This document shows, piece by piece, positions 34,801 to 49,800 of a DNA stretch of 64,000 bases (position 1 is the stretch's first letter; each line of letters begins with the position of its first letter). Made by a program: the position numbers and the translations under genes. The DNA is from Megalobrama amblycephala. Taxonomy: Eukaryota > Chordata > Actinopteri > Cypriniformes > Xenocyprididae. The notes beneath the pieces were generated by a model that saw only the letters and a list, made by a program, of their open reading frames with translations, was not told where the DNA came from and searched no databases. The DNA is taken from positions 7,541,623 through 7,605,622 of the forward strand of contig NC_063053.1 of the NCBI RefSeq assembly GCF_018812025.1. Direction: 5' to 3'.

Positions 34801-37800
34801 CTCCTGACAAAACATTGCATGCGGCGTGGAAAGTTACTGGAGCGTGCACGTCTCTCACAAGGAACGTCATGACAGTGATTGACAAGCCAGAGGGCCAATC
34901 CGTGCACGTCTCTCACAAGGAACTGATGTTTTTAAGGTCCTACCTCATGCAAAGATGATGTATATTAATTCCTTTCAGTGCACCTAATAAATAGTCTTTT
35001 ATCAGTTAGTAAAGACAGTTTCAAGTAATATTGCAAAAATGTATAAAACAAAACATCCTCTGTAGCACCTTTAACTATTACTATTAACTGGCTTTTTATT
35101 AATGCAATATAGTTAATGACAACCGTCTGTGGTCTCCCAGTCGCTTATATTATTGTAAGTTTAGTTTTATGTGATTAATTTACACCACAACAAAAGAAAA
35201 CATATATGCCTTCATCTCCGAAAACATTATTTTTGTGTTACATTTCATAATGAACTTAGCGAAGCTCAGTATCAACTCGTTTTCCGTCAGTTGTTTTTCG
35301 TGAATTGGAATGTGTGCAAAGGATTGTGGGTGACTGAAAGACATGAATGATACTGCATGCTTCTAAATGAGCTGAATGAAGGACACAAAAGTCTGTCTTC
35401 CAAGGATCCTTCAAATTGAGACAGCCCTCTTGATGACGTGGCTGCCGAGATATGCAGCCTCACTAAGACGCAGCCTTGTTTGAGAAGCACCCAGAGTAAC
35501 AGATCCTGAGCCTCCCCAGCACTGCACATGTTGAATGTTTCTTTTATTGGACACACCCAGGTCATGTCATGAAGTACTCTACAAATCAGCTGAAGATTTA
35601 ATTCAGCTGGGTTCAATTAGGAATCCAAAACATGCAGTGCTGGAGAGGCTCCAGGAACGGATTGAAAATCCCTGCCTTAAACTAGCTTTGTGAAATGCAT
35701 TGTGAAAATGACATGGCTCCAAAGAAAGAAGTCTGAACTGGAGATACCTTTAAGAGGCTCGTTCTTGACTTTCACAGGGGTGACCTGCTTACTTTCCAGG
35801 CCGCTTAGTTTCTCAGCATGGGCTCTTTTAGCCTCCTGCCTCCTCTTACGCGCTGACTTGACGGGCTCAGCCAACAGCCGCACTTCTCTTGGGAAGGAAG
35901 AGAGGACCTGCAGTGCCCCAGTCTTTATCTTGGCCCACTGGCCCTCAACATGGCCGAACTCATCCGTGTCAGACATCTTATAGAGCGGCAGGACATGCAG
36001 CTGCTCGTCCTCTGGAATGTTCCGCACTGCACGGTTATCCTCCTTGGTTAAAGTGCATACCTGCAGTTCACAGGAAGCAAATGTATGTGAGCAAACATTT
36101 CCGAATGGTGTTATTAAAGGAAATGGAAAAAGTAAGGACAATAGCATTGTGATAGTGGAGGTGAGCCTCACCACAGTGCTTCCATTGGTCATGTTATGTG
36201 TGTCTCTGTGGGCATGAGCACAGAAGTCCACACAAGCAGTCACACCAGAGAATGGTCGACCTTCCCTCCTGCCCAGCCGACAGTCGTTCCCCCGCTGCTC
36301 CTGCTCCACCTGATGGGTTACAGATCATTACCATACTTCCCTTAAAAATGTACACAGAGCTCAGTTAGCTTTGTTTAGGATGCTATCCACCTTATTTTTA
36401 ACTTAAGAGCAGGCACGGCCATTTGTAACTTGAAAGTGTGAGGCTTCCGGTGTCATGCGCTTCAAGTTATTTTAGCTGTACAAATAACAGCCAGTTACAC
36501 TGCTTTATATTGCTGTCATATTGTTTTATTATCGTAATCATAAGCACACTGGTTTGTGGCACAAATAGTTTTACAGCGCTATGTTTTTCTTCTAGTTATT
36601 TACTGATAGCGACCTAACGGATCGGAAGTCTCGCACATTCATTTACTTCTGCGTTGCAAAATAAAGTGGCTAGAAATCACAACATTATCAAAAGTCACAT
36701 AATCAACTTAATTAATTACCATATTTTACTGCTGAGCCCTGCTTAAGAGCAGCTTTAACACTGTGACAGAGTTCATTTTGATGATGTAATTCATACCTGG
36801 TTCTGAAAGGCCTTAGGAGCAAGTCTCTGGTAGACGGGTGCCAAATCTGATGCCAGATTCTGTAAGTTTTTCTCCAACTTCTCCTCCTAACCACAAAATC
36901 AAAAAAATATTGTAGTTTGAAAGCTGATTTAAATTACCATAAAGCTGAAACTACATTACTGTTTAAAAGTTTGGGGTTTCACTTTTTATTTATTTTTTAA
37001 ATTTTTTTAAAGGTGCCGTAGAACGTGTTTTCAAAGGATGTAATATAAGTCTAAGGTGTCCCCTGAATGTGTCTGTGAAGTTTCAGCTCAAAATACCCCA
37101 TAGATTTTTTTTTTATTCATTTTTTTAAATGCCTATTTTGGGGCATCATTAAATGTGCGCCGATTCAGTGCGCGGCCCCTTTAAATTCTCGTGCTCCCCA
37201 CCCCCGGAGCTCGCGCTTGCCTTAAACAGCATAAACAAAGTTCACACAGCTAATATAACCCTCAAAATGGATCTTTACAAAGTGTTCCTCATGCAGCATG
37301 TCTAATCGCGTAAGTATGGTATTTATTTGGATGTTTACATTTGATTCTGAATGAGTTTGATAGTGCTCCGTGGCTAAAGCTAACATTACACTCTGTTGGA
37401 GAGATTTATAAAGAATGAAGTTGTGTTTGTGCATTATACAGACTGCAAGTGTTTAAAAAATGAAAATAACGACAGTCTTGTCTCCGTGAATACAGTAAGA
37501 AACGATGGTAACTTTAACCACATTTGACAGTACATTAGCAACATGCTAACGAAACATTTAGAAAGACAATTTACAAATATCACTAAAAATATCATGTTAT
37601 CATGGATCATGTCAGTTATTATTGCTCCATCTGCCATTTTTCGCTGTTGTTCTTGCTTGCTTACCTTGTCTGATGATTCAGCTGTGCACATCCAGACATT
37701 AATACTGGCTGCCCTTGTGTAATGGCTTGAACATGGGCTGGCATATGCAAATATTGGGGTCATACATATTAATCAACCCGACTGTTACGTAACAGTCGGT

Positions 37801-40800
37801 GTTATGTTGAGATTCACCAGTTCTTCAGAGGTCTTTTAAACAAATGAGATTTATATAAGGAGGAAACAATGAAGTTTGAGACTCACTGTATGTATTTTCC
37901 ATGTACTGAACTCTTGTTATTCAACTATGCCAAGGTAAATTCAATTTTTAATTCTAGGGCACCTTTAAATGACGTCTCTTATGCTCACCAAGACTGCATT
38001 TATTTGATTCAAAAATACAGTAAAAACAGTAACAGTGTGAAATGTTATTGCAATTTAAATTGATTGTTTACTATTTTAATATATCTTAAAATGTAATTTA
38101 TTCCTGTGATGGCAAAATTGAATTTTCAGCATCATTACTCCAGTCTTCAGTGTCACATGATCCTTCAGAAATCATTCTAATATGCTGATTTGCTGCTCAG
38201 AAACATTTCTTATTATCATCAATGTTGAAAACAGTTGTGTTGCTTAATATCTGTATAGAAACCCTGATACATGACTCTATTTTTGAAAGTTCAAAACAGC
38301 ATTTATTTGAAACAGAAACCTTTTTTTTAAATTATAAATGTCTTTACTTGCAGTTTTAAACAATTGAATGCATCCTTGCTGAATAAAAGTATTAATTAGG
38401 AAAAAAAATCTTGACGATTAACACTTAAGATTTCATCAGTTAACATTAGTTAACTACTTTAGTTAACATGAACTAAGAATGAACAATACTTCTACAGCAT
38501 TTATTAATTAACTACTTAGTTAGTTAATTTGTGTTTACTAATATGTTTACTAATACATTATTAAAATCAAAAGCTGTATTTGTTAACATTAGTTAATGCA
38601 CGGTGAACTAACATGAACGTGAATATTTTTATTAACAAAGCTTACTAAACACTGTAACAAATGTTTTGCTCATTGTTAGTTCATGTTAGTTAAAGGTGCC
38701 CTAGATTCAAAAATTGAATTTACCTCAGCATAGTTGAATAACAAGAGTTCAGTACATGGAAATGACATACAGTGAGTCTCAAACTCCATTGTTTCCTCCT
38801 TCTTATATAAATCTCATTTGTTTAAAAGACCTCCGAAGAACAGGCGAATCTCAACATAACACCGACTGTTACGTAACAGTCGGGGTGTACGCCCCAATAT
38901 TTGCATAATGCCAGCCCATGTTCCCAACATTATGAAAGGGATTTGACAAGGGCAGCCAGTATTAACGTCTGGAGATGCAAAGCTGAATCATCAGACTAGG
39001 TAAGCAAGCAAGAACAATAGTGAAAAATGGCAGATGGAGCAATAATAACTGACATGATCCATGATAACATGATATTTTTAATGATATTTGTAAATTGTCT
39101 TTCTAAATGTTTCGTTAGCATGTTGCTAATGTACTGTTAAATGTGGTTAAAGTTACCATCGTTTCTTACTGTATTCACGGAGACAAGAGCCGTCGCTATT
39201 TTCATTTTTAAACACTTGCAGTCTGTATAATTCATAAACAACTTCATTCTTTATAAATCTCTCCAACAGTGTAGCATTAGCCGTTAGCCACGGAGCACAG
39301 CCTCAAACAAGAATCAATGTAAACTTCCAAATAAATACTGTACTTACGCGATTAGACATGCTGCATGACGCACACTTTGTAAAGATCCATTTTGAGGGTT
39401 ATATTAGGAGTTTGAACTTTTTTTTTGTTGTTCAAGGCAATCGTGAGCTTCGGGGGCGTGGAGCACAAGATTTAAAGGGCCACACACCCTGAATCGGCTC
39501 GTTTATAATGATGCTCCAAAATAGGCAGTTAAAAAAATGAATAAAAAAAAATCTATAGGGTATTTTGAGCTGAAACTTCACAGAAACATTCAGGGGACAT
39601 CTTAGACTTGTATTAAATCTTTTTAAAAAAAGTTCTAGGACACCTTTAATACATAACTAATGTTAACAAATGAGACCTTATTGTAAAGCGTTACCCATAA
39701 CGTTGCATATAATTTCATGCAGCAAATGCTCTTTGCATTGCGGCCACTGTTATTGTTTATATTCGATTTTAACAGTACATTTGCAATCTTGCAGGATGCT
39801 TCTAAAAGCTTGGTTGTAAAGAAACAGAGCGTCACTTCACCACTGCAAATCAAGCACCTGTTCAATATTCAATGGCACAGCACTATTTCAATGCACATTT
39901 CGCATCTGGTTAAACTTTATTGTGTGAATAAAGTTGAAGTGAAATCCACACAAAAGTCATGCAACTGTTCTACGGATTTGCCCCTTGATTTAAGTGTGAG
40001 TGTTAGTGATTTACTATTAACTTTATTACTTAGTGCCACTAGATGGCAACAGGTTAAACTGGTTCAGGTAAACAAGGTAATTCAGGTATACTCACACAGG
40101 ATATTCTCATGAGAGTTGCACATCTCATTTAAAGTTACTATGGCTTGTTGGCAGGATTTTGAAAACCAGTATTATGATCCAGAACAAAGCCTTTCTTCAC
40201 ACATTTCCAGTGTGCCAATGTTGAAAATCAATGGACTGAGAGTATATCTCCAACGAGTCCATCTAGTGCTCACCTCCTCGGGACAGTCTCCCTGCAGTCT
40301 GAACTTCCGGGGCGTTTTACTTCGTGCAAACTTGCAGCCATTGAAGTACATACTCCAGGAGCAACCAAAGGAGAAAGAGGCACCACAGGTCTCTGGGTCC
40401 AGGCCCTGACATGCACAGGTACGACTAACAGGAGAGATGAAGAAGATGAGGTAAGTTACAGTGCAATAATATACCACAATACAGAACTTGCTGGTGGTGC
40501 TATTTTTCAACAGAAAATGACATTATTTCACCACTATATTATGCCTTTTTTACAAAGTCTTGATTTAGTTTTTGGGGTCTACTAGAATAGATTTTCATGC
40601 TTGAATGTTCAAAAAACACTTTTCACATATTTTACATTGTTGCAGCACCTCTCTTCCCAGTCTGTCAGAAATGCTCAGTTTATTTCCTGTCTCTATGAAG
40701 CCCCTTCTTCCAAAAAGCGCAATGTGCTCTGGTTAACTGGACCAACGTGTTGTGATTGGTCAACCACTTTGAGTGTGTTTCGGGAATGTCACGCCCTCAC

Positions 40801-43800
40801 CATAACCACGTGTTTTAACACACTAATAACTCAACTCAACCAAGCCTCACCCCCCTTTTTTGTGTATGCCTTGGGAAAGAATTATTTAAAGAGCCCCTGT
40901 GGTGAAAATCAAGTTTTTAATGTTGTTTATATGTTTATGTGGTGTTTTTAATATGCTTTAAGACAAACCATGTGCAAATTCATCATTCACAGTATTTTCT
41001 GTTTAAAACTGCAGTGAACCAAAGACAGTCTCAAAAACATGGGTTGAAATCATCCTTCACAAATAAGTTTTAACCAATCACGTGAATGTGCGGGCGGACT
41101 TTAGCATATCATTAACTATGCTGCGAAGCAGGGGGGTCTCAAGAGAAGCCAGGTTATCTTTATATTTTTCTGTTGATAAGAAAAATCGGGTACATTTAGC
41201 AATATAGCGGGTGAATTATGTATATGATGTATATTACAATGTTATGATGCCTTTCTCCACTGATGTTCGAAGTTGCTCAAAGTGTTTCTAAGGATGCCGA
41301 TTTTTAGAGGGCATCCGTTTGACACTGAGATTGTGAACGGAGGAAACATGGTTTTTGTAACATTAGCAACACTTTATTAGTTGTTTGTTAAAATAGTCAA
41401 GCAAAAGGCTAATCATATCAATTACCTCTATAAGTCTGACATTGTAGAGTGATAAATAAAACGCATTATCATTCTGATACATTGATTTGTAGACTTCTCT
41501 GTATAATTCACTCTTCTACTTCTGAATCAGTTTCTGGTTCAAACATATACAGCTGAATTAAACCAGTATTTCCTTGCCATTGTGTAGTGTATACTACAGT
41601 AAAGTCGAATGAGTGGATCAGGTATTCTGAGCTCGCGCGACTGGGTGGAGGCGGAGACTAATTTGCATATTCATGGTCTCTATATACTAAATGAAGCAAT
41701 GGTGTAGAGTTACATTCAAGCTATTTTAAGGCATGAAATTATGTTCACAGAATTTTTTTTTAAAATATGTCATTTTAGTGATCAAAGATGAGTTTTAAGG
41801 GATAAAATTATTGACTACAGGGGGACTTTAAATGAGGGATACGGTAACGGTAAGACTACAATCGAGGCGTTTCAGGGAGTTCAGGAAAAGTGCTTACTGA
41901 TATAGAGAATAACTTCCTTTGGAGTGGACTTTGTGCTTTGTAACTTTGCAGATCTTGTTTATGCTCAAACAGCATGAAAAACACACTAAAGAAAGTTGAA
42001 AATGTGAAAAAGCATAATAGGGCTTCTATAACTTTTTTGACATACAACTAAACTAGCCAGGTCTTTTCAGTGTAGTGTACAGTTACAAAATGATGGTGCG
42101 AAGGAGTTGTGGTGTAAAAGCTTAAAGAAAAGTACTTCACAAACACTTCATCAATAGCAACCTCCAAATGTTCTTTTGTATTTGTGTGAGGGAGTGTGTA
42201 CGTGAATCATTCCCACACACTCTGTCCGTATGTTACTTGTGACTCACTCCTCATTGAGGGCACAGCGGCGGCTAGTGGGCGAGCCATATTTGCAGAGAGT
42301 CTGTGTGAGCTCCTGGTACAGCCTGTCAGCCACACTGCGTGGGATCCCCTCCCAGGCCAGGATGAGAATGACTACCACCGCGTTCTGACAGCAGTGACCA
42401 GCACGCTGCCGCACAAGACACAACAACTTCTCTTCCTCACTTCCTCGGCGTATGATCTGCAGAATTCAACACATGTGCACACTGTGTATGAAGAAACAGA
42501 CATTTTGCAAGCTCTTCTTCATATTTCATATAGGTCACTCACCCACTTGGCGATTGGGCAACCCTGTGAGCTCCTCCCCTCTTTACCAGTATACACCACA
42601 ACCTCCACACGGACTGCATTGCCTTTCTCACCGTATCTGTGATGAAAAAAGTGCATTGAGTTATGTGTATTCTAAGCACTTTAACACAGGAGTTTTCAAA
42701 CTTTTTATTGCAAAGGACCCCCAAATATGATGATCCCTTTGCAACAGACCCCCTTCATACAATATATAAAGGTAGCTACCTACAAGAGAAACATTTTAAA
42801 ATTCAGATTTTTTTTTTTTTTTTTTTTTTACAAAACTATATGCAATTTTCATTTGTTAAAATTCAGTTTGCAGATAATAAGATGGGTTATATTATTTATA
42901 ATATTTAGGGTTAGGGGTCTGAAACAAGAAACTCTAACAAGGATGTTTGAGAAATATCAATATAGAGTTCTCTTGCAAACACTGCAAGTGTCATACTTTT
43001 GGATGCACAGCACGGGTGATGGGAAATAGTATCGCCACAACATCAGACTTCAATAATTATAGCAGTTCAGTAGTAACCTCTCAACCTCTGTGGTGAGAAT
43101 CACTCTATGGGCCCCTTGAACTTAGTTATGGGCTTCCTGTTTCAACTTCTAGAGAGAATGAAAGTGTGTTTCTGCTAAAACGCATCTGTGGTTGCAGATC
43201 GAATGCAGAGAAGTCTATAGCTACATATATACTTCTCTGTCAATGTTAAAAACATTGCACAACAGGGTTACACACTCAGCATGATTTGGTTGCCAAGCTA
43301 GATTTTTAGTCTTTAATGATGCAAACAAATTAGCTACATTTACATGCAACCTGATAATCAGCAATTCACTTTACTAATAGATCAATAGGAGAAGTCTGGT
43401 TATAAAAAAAATTGTATTTGTAAAGAAAACTGTTTGATAAAATGCAATTTATGTGTAAAAACAATAAACAATAATAATTCATATTAAATAATAATGTTAT
43501 TACTTTTTAAAGATTTAAAAAAAAAAATTAGTAATTTTAGTAAATTTGACATTTGATACACCCAATGTAAAAGGTAAGCAATAAATGTAAAAAAGATACA
43601 TTTTAAATTAAAAAATTAAATTGATAAAACGGTTAGTTCCTGTCCTTGATTATGATTGGTCAATAGCTGTGTTTTATTCAAGATAAAACACGGTTATGAC
43701 CGCTTCACCCAACGGTTCTGTGTATCACTACACAACACCCTTAGCAACCGCTCTTTGCAACGTAAACTGTTTGTTCTCAATTGATATTGTTCATTGAACA

Positions 43801-46800
43801 ATCTTAATGTATTATGTAGAAGAGTGTTGTGAGAAAGAGATCAATCGAGTGAGTTTATTACCTGCATTCAGATTTAGCATTTTCCTTCAGGCCAGTCCTA
43901 TGTTCATAATAAAAAATCTGTTTAAATGTCAGCTGCAATATCTTTTAAGGGGTTTTCCCGTGATAGACAGCGCTAGTCAAAGCATTTGTCAGTTGCGTCT
44001 TGTTCCGTGTTCACAGCAATTCAGTCTTTGCCGCCATTTAATGGCGTAATAATGTAACTTCTGTTGCTGTTCACGGTCAGGGACTATTTTTTCGGCAGAA
44101 GGAAGGTTTTTAGTGATTTTACTTCATGAAAGTTGCATTGATACATATTTTTTTGGCTTTAATATTTGTATTGTGATGTAACCGTTTTATAAAAGCAATA
44201 AGATACTTGAGGCTAGTACTGTATTGTGAATAAGTCATGGATGAAGGGGTTGTAGGCACTCCACTCGCTTCAGCCGTGACTTATTCACGATACAGCACAG
44301 CCTTGAGTACCTTATTGCTTACGTATACGTGTAAATATAATTTAAATGATGCATTTAAATAAATAAAAAAGTTCTATATTTTTTTGTGTTGGAGCCAGTG
44401 AAAACATTATTGCATGTAAACATAGCAGTTGAGATCCACTTTACCTGTTCTCCATCATCTCTCTCACTGCTGCTACATTCGGGCCAGATCCAAGGTGAGT
44501 GTAGTACGGACCCTCCTCTTTCTCAATTATATGTTCTGTAGAGGCAAATTGTGGCCGTAGATGAATTGAAAGAACTTCTTGCAAACTATTATTTCAAGTT
44601 ATGATATGGCTAATTTGACTTACCGACACAGTCACAGGAGGGCAGCTCTGTGGATTGTTTAGAGGGGGTGTTGAGGAGATTCTTGGTTGGTGTGTCCAAG
44701 AACCTCATTGGAGAATCCAAAAAGTTGTTGAGCGTGTGCTTGGTGGGAGTCTGTTCTCCAGCGTACGCCACGTCACCATTCTCCAAATGCACGTTGGATG
44801 TGGACAACACCGTAACACCTCCAGACTTCTCCACTTTGTAAAGCCCATTTTGATTCGTGTGCAAGTGCTGATGATCATTTAAGCCGTTTGCTTTATGGTA
44901 CATCCCTGGGCTTTGCGGCAAGTCTTTACAGGGTTCACTGGCCATGGTTTGCTGAGGTTGTTGTTTAGCACCATGATTTAGCACATCGTAGTTTTTCGAT
45001 ACCTGAGAAATCATTTGTTGTTCACATTCATGCTTCGGCCACTGGCTAGCACCAAGATGGTCATTTGTATGATTGTGAAAGAGTCCGTTTGGTGGCGGTA
45101 AAGAATGACTTTGAGCTCCATGTTCATATTTAAAGTGATAGCCGTTCTGCTTACCAGAACCTACAATGTCCAAGTGCTCTTTTTTCAGAGAGTTGTTGTA
45201 GTATAAGAGTTGCCTGTTCTCGTGATGAGCCTCGGCAATGTATTTTTTCAGGTCTATCTGAGCTTGTGGAAGAAACGGACTCCTCTTGTGCTGGAACCTC
45301 ATCTTTTGTTGTAAAATGGCTTTCTGAATCGTGGCCTTGAGTGGGGTTTTCCTGTTGGGCGTCCTCTTGGCCAACGGAATCCTACAATGATTGCCATCAA
45401 TCTCGGCAGCTTTCTTCTTAGACATCCTAGGTTTTGATGGTGTCATTTTAGGTTTCCTTTGCTTTTTCAAGTGCTGCCCCAAATAATTATGATTGTATTT
45501 CATTGTCTGAGTAGGCATACCTTTTGGGGGACTGTTTTCCGAGACTTGCATCTGCCTCGATTCAATCATGAAAGCAAGCTGCACCAATTGAGCCGCAACT
45601 TCCTCCTCGTCCCTCTTTCTCGAGATGGGAGTCGCTTCTCCATGCTTATACTTCTTAAAAGTGCCTTCTAACCTGTCAGCTTTACAAAGTGCTTGGCCGT
45701 TTCTTCGGTTTTCCGTGGTATATGATAGCTTTTCACATTCTGAGCTGGCCACCAGAAGATCCTTCAAGGAAAGTTTTCTTGGAGTAGAGGCACAGCGCTC
45801 ACTTTGACTTTGGGTGAAGTTGGCTGGCCAGTTTGGAGGGCTGCGGATGACAGAAGTCTGGTGCAATGATGAACTGATTACCGAGACCTTGTTAGAGAAA
45901 ACATCTGAAACTGGTTTAGCCTCTTGAAGAGGTATGTGGTTGCTTGAAGCAGAGTATGTAGACGTTTCTCGCTGAGCGTCCTGACTGTGGTTTTCAGTTT
46001 CACAGGGCACTGTTTGTGGGGTAGCTGCCAGTTGGGTCAAGGCCTCAATAGCTATAGCCTGATCAACGCTAATATTCCTATGCTGGACCAGAGACTGAAC
46101 ACTGGGTAAAGATAGTGCAATGTTATCATTCTGAGGAGGTTCTTCTGGACTTTCTCCTTGATTTAACTGACACTGATATGGTTCTTCTTTCGGCTCAGTT
46201 TTTAAACACATATCTGAGGCCTGAGGCCCAAAAAGCCTCTCCTCTAGACTTTTCCTTTCTGTACTGGAGAAGCAGACCACAGCTGCTAGTGTAGATAAAG
46301 CATCCTCATAGCACTCGCTAGATTCTAAGTGCTTTGAGGGCTGGTCATCAATCTCAACCCATTGCTCCTCCAGTTTGATCTTCTTCAGAGGAATGGTCTG
46401 TTCTTGAACTGCCTCAGGTTCGTGACTTTTATTAAATGTAGATCTATGGAATGTGGCATGTGGCTCGGTGGGATCCACATGTCTCTCAGTGTTTGGTTTC
46501 ATGTGTTCAGCACCATTATGAGAGGTTAGAGAGATGGTGTAAGGGAGAAGTACATCAGTGGTCCTGGGATCCTTTCCAGGAGGTGCTGGTAACAAGCCAT
46601 GCTGGAGAGGCGTGTGAACATCAGGTGGAACATTGTGTGTTAAGGATATGTAATGTGCCTCTTCCTCTGGTGCCGTACAGGTCTCCTCCATCTGCTCTGA
46701 GCTTGTGCCATTTACTGAGTTTGCCTCTGACTCAACCTGCAGTGGAAAAATATAGAGATGCTTCAGCATGTTTTGGCTGTGGTGTGAAGCAATACATACT

Positions 46801-49800
46801 GCAACTGGTCATTGTAACTTATGACAGCTGGTGCCACAGTGGATCATGGCACAGAACTTGGGGTGATTAAACAAAACATGAAAACAACTCAAAAACAAAA
46901 GTAACATTTAAAGGAACACTCCACTTTTTTTGAAAATAGGCACATTTTCCAACTCCCCTAGAGTTAAACAGTTCAGCCAATCTCCGTGTCTGGCGATACC
47001 ACTTTTAGCATAGCTTAGCATAGTTCATTGTATCTGATTAGACCATTAGCATCTTGCCCAAAAATGACCAGAGTTTCAATATTTTTCCTATTTAAAAAAT
47101 GAATTATTGATTATCACGCCAGAATGAGAGTTCCTAGTCATATCGGCCTAGAAAATCGCACCTTTTCATTTTCATTTTTTAAATAGGAAAAATATCGAAA
47201 CTCTTTGGTCATTTTTGAGCGAGATGCTTAGAAAATCACATGCCTAGAAAATCACAAATTTTGGATTTGAAAATGGTAAAACTCAACTGTTTAACTCTAG
47301 TAGAGTTGGAAAATGAGCCTATTTTCAAAAAAAGTGGAGTGTTCCTTTAATTCATCATATTACAATAAAAGAAATGCAAAATGTCCACTGAAACAAGTTT
47401 ACAAAAGACATCACTGTCTTAAACTTAATACATTCTTGAGGTAATAGAAAGCCCAATTTACTCACAAGAATATAGTTTACATTAGCAAATGAACATCCTA
47501 TAACTGATCAACTCTGTCCTATCATTGTTAATATGCATTTCTCTAATATTCACAATATGCTGATTAATTAATTCACCATAATAACAACATTTGCTGAAGA
47601 ATTTATATACAGGTCAAAGGACATGATTAACTGCATTTTTTGTAAAATGATTTTATTATTATTTTTTAAGTTAAACTATGCAATTTTTAAATAAAAAATA
47701 ACAAAATTTTATTAACGAGAGAGTACGAAAAAAAAAACATGTTCCAAACCATGGCTACATTACCCAAATATACTTTGATAAACCTATAATAATCATTTAT
47801 ATTTTAGACCCGTTACATCATATCCATTAACTGCTAGAAAGCCAAAATGTACATATTGTAGCTTTAATGTGCAATGAAAGTTTTTATTTTGTCATTTCTT
47901 TCAGTATGCCTTATGTGAATATGTTTGTTGACTGCGTTTTGTGTTCTTAAGGGTGTTTAGGTTCATCACAATATGCAAGATATGCATTCAAGATGTACAT
48001 TTTACCAGTTCATGCATTCCATGGGAATCGAACCCATGATCTTTGTGGCCCTGTTTACACCCAGTATTAAGATGCGTTTTGGTTGATCAGATTACATGTT
48101 TGGCGACGCTAAATACAGGTGTAAACGGGGTCTAAAATGTTTTGAGCTTGTCCACTTACAACCACTTCCAAAACGCATTCGACCAGATTGCTTTCATAGC
48201 GTAGACCGCCTACTCTCCACCAACTGACCTGACGCGTAAACATTATGGGAAGCGTGTTAGCCAGACGTTGGTTTGAAGACAAAAAACATACCAAGCACAA
48301 TGTTCTCTCACCATTCCTGATTTCTAACACACACTCACAGCGTTCTGCGTGGTTTTGCGGCTGTCAGAACAGAATTGATAGCTGCTGCTCTGTATGTTTT
48401 CTCCTTTCACGTTCGTATGTAAATTGTGCAAGCTTATTTCATCCATTATATCGAAAGATCCGAAAAGGCCCATACATTTACCCACCCATAGACCCTCCCC
48501 TCGAAGAAATCAGGACAGAAGTGGTCAAAAGTGGACAAAAGAGAAGGATTAAAACACCAGGTGTCAACGGGAATGTGTCTCCCTCGTCTACTTGTGAGCC
48601 GATCGACCAAAACGTATTTTAATACCAGGTTTAATTTATATATACCACAATGTGAACATTATTGGAAACGCTCATTATAGCCTCATAATTGTTTTTCTAT
48701 ACAAGAAAATAAAAAAAAGAGGCAATGAAGAGAAAAAAAACAGCGTGTGAGAGTCTTCACAGCACGCCTGCCTTACTGTAGCCTAAGTACCGCTAATAAA
48801 ACACAATTTTACTACCCGCGTAAAGCAGTGTGCATGAGATGATTAAATACTTGCAGGAGTCAGTCAGTCACTTTGTGAGGAACTGTGGTTTTCATAGGGT
48901 TTTTTTTTTTTGTATTTAGGAAAGTTAAATTTGTCTCTCAGTGCAGTGTGTAAATAATTTCAGCAGCACCAACAACGTAGTATTCAGGAAAACTCCTTCA
49001 TGTATCATTAACACTTATGCCAGAAGAGGGCTGATGCAATAGAGGGGTCGAAACAACAGTGAGGCAATAACTTGGCAGCCGCTGCAACTGTTATTACTGG
49101 GGGGAATAGGAAGAGAATGGTAATCGGCTCCTCTGATGTTTCCATCCAGTACTGAAACAAAAGCGGTCAGCATCAGATGCTGAGTAAAACTCCTTTCAAT
49201 AACAAAGTAGTTTGGATGGGGACTTAATGGGAGGCCCGTGTAAATGTTTAGATCTTTAGCTTCCTGCATTGCAGAAGCCCAAATTTTTGTTTTTATCAGC
49301 AACCTGCTCTTATCTGCTGATCATCTGAGGTTTAATTCAGTAGAACATGAGCAACACTTTGAAAACACAATGAAAAGGAGACTCTACAGACATGAAGGCT
49401 GCAAATTAGATGTCATTTGTTTGTGCAAATTCTGGGTAAACTTGCAAAGTAAACGACAGGAAAGACAAGCACTGACAGACCTGAGCTCCTGAGTTTTCAG
49501 TCATTTTCTAGGAAAAGCTTGCAGTTAAAACCAGAATTTTGTAGATGGATAATAAAGATAGATGATAGATAGACACTGTAACAGAGCGTCAAAAGAATTG
49601 GAGCAAACTAATTACAGGTCAAATGAAATACTGTGACATCTTTTTGCCTTGTTGACTAGACAATGTAATATAAAAAGTGAAAATGTGCCATAGGGAGTTA
49701 TCTGCTGTATCTGAAATAACCATGGCAAAATGTAACATTGCTTGATTAAAGCAATAAGCCACTTGAGGCTGTGCATTACAGTGATGGGTAAAGAACCATG

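Noticed and set aside
36061..36171. Treating the 111-bp stretch as coding sequence continuous with its neighbours
   Set aside because: Although open, it has canonical splice sites at the positions conserved in TET genes, and its translation does not match any TET core.
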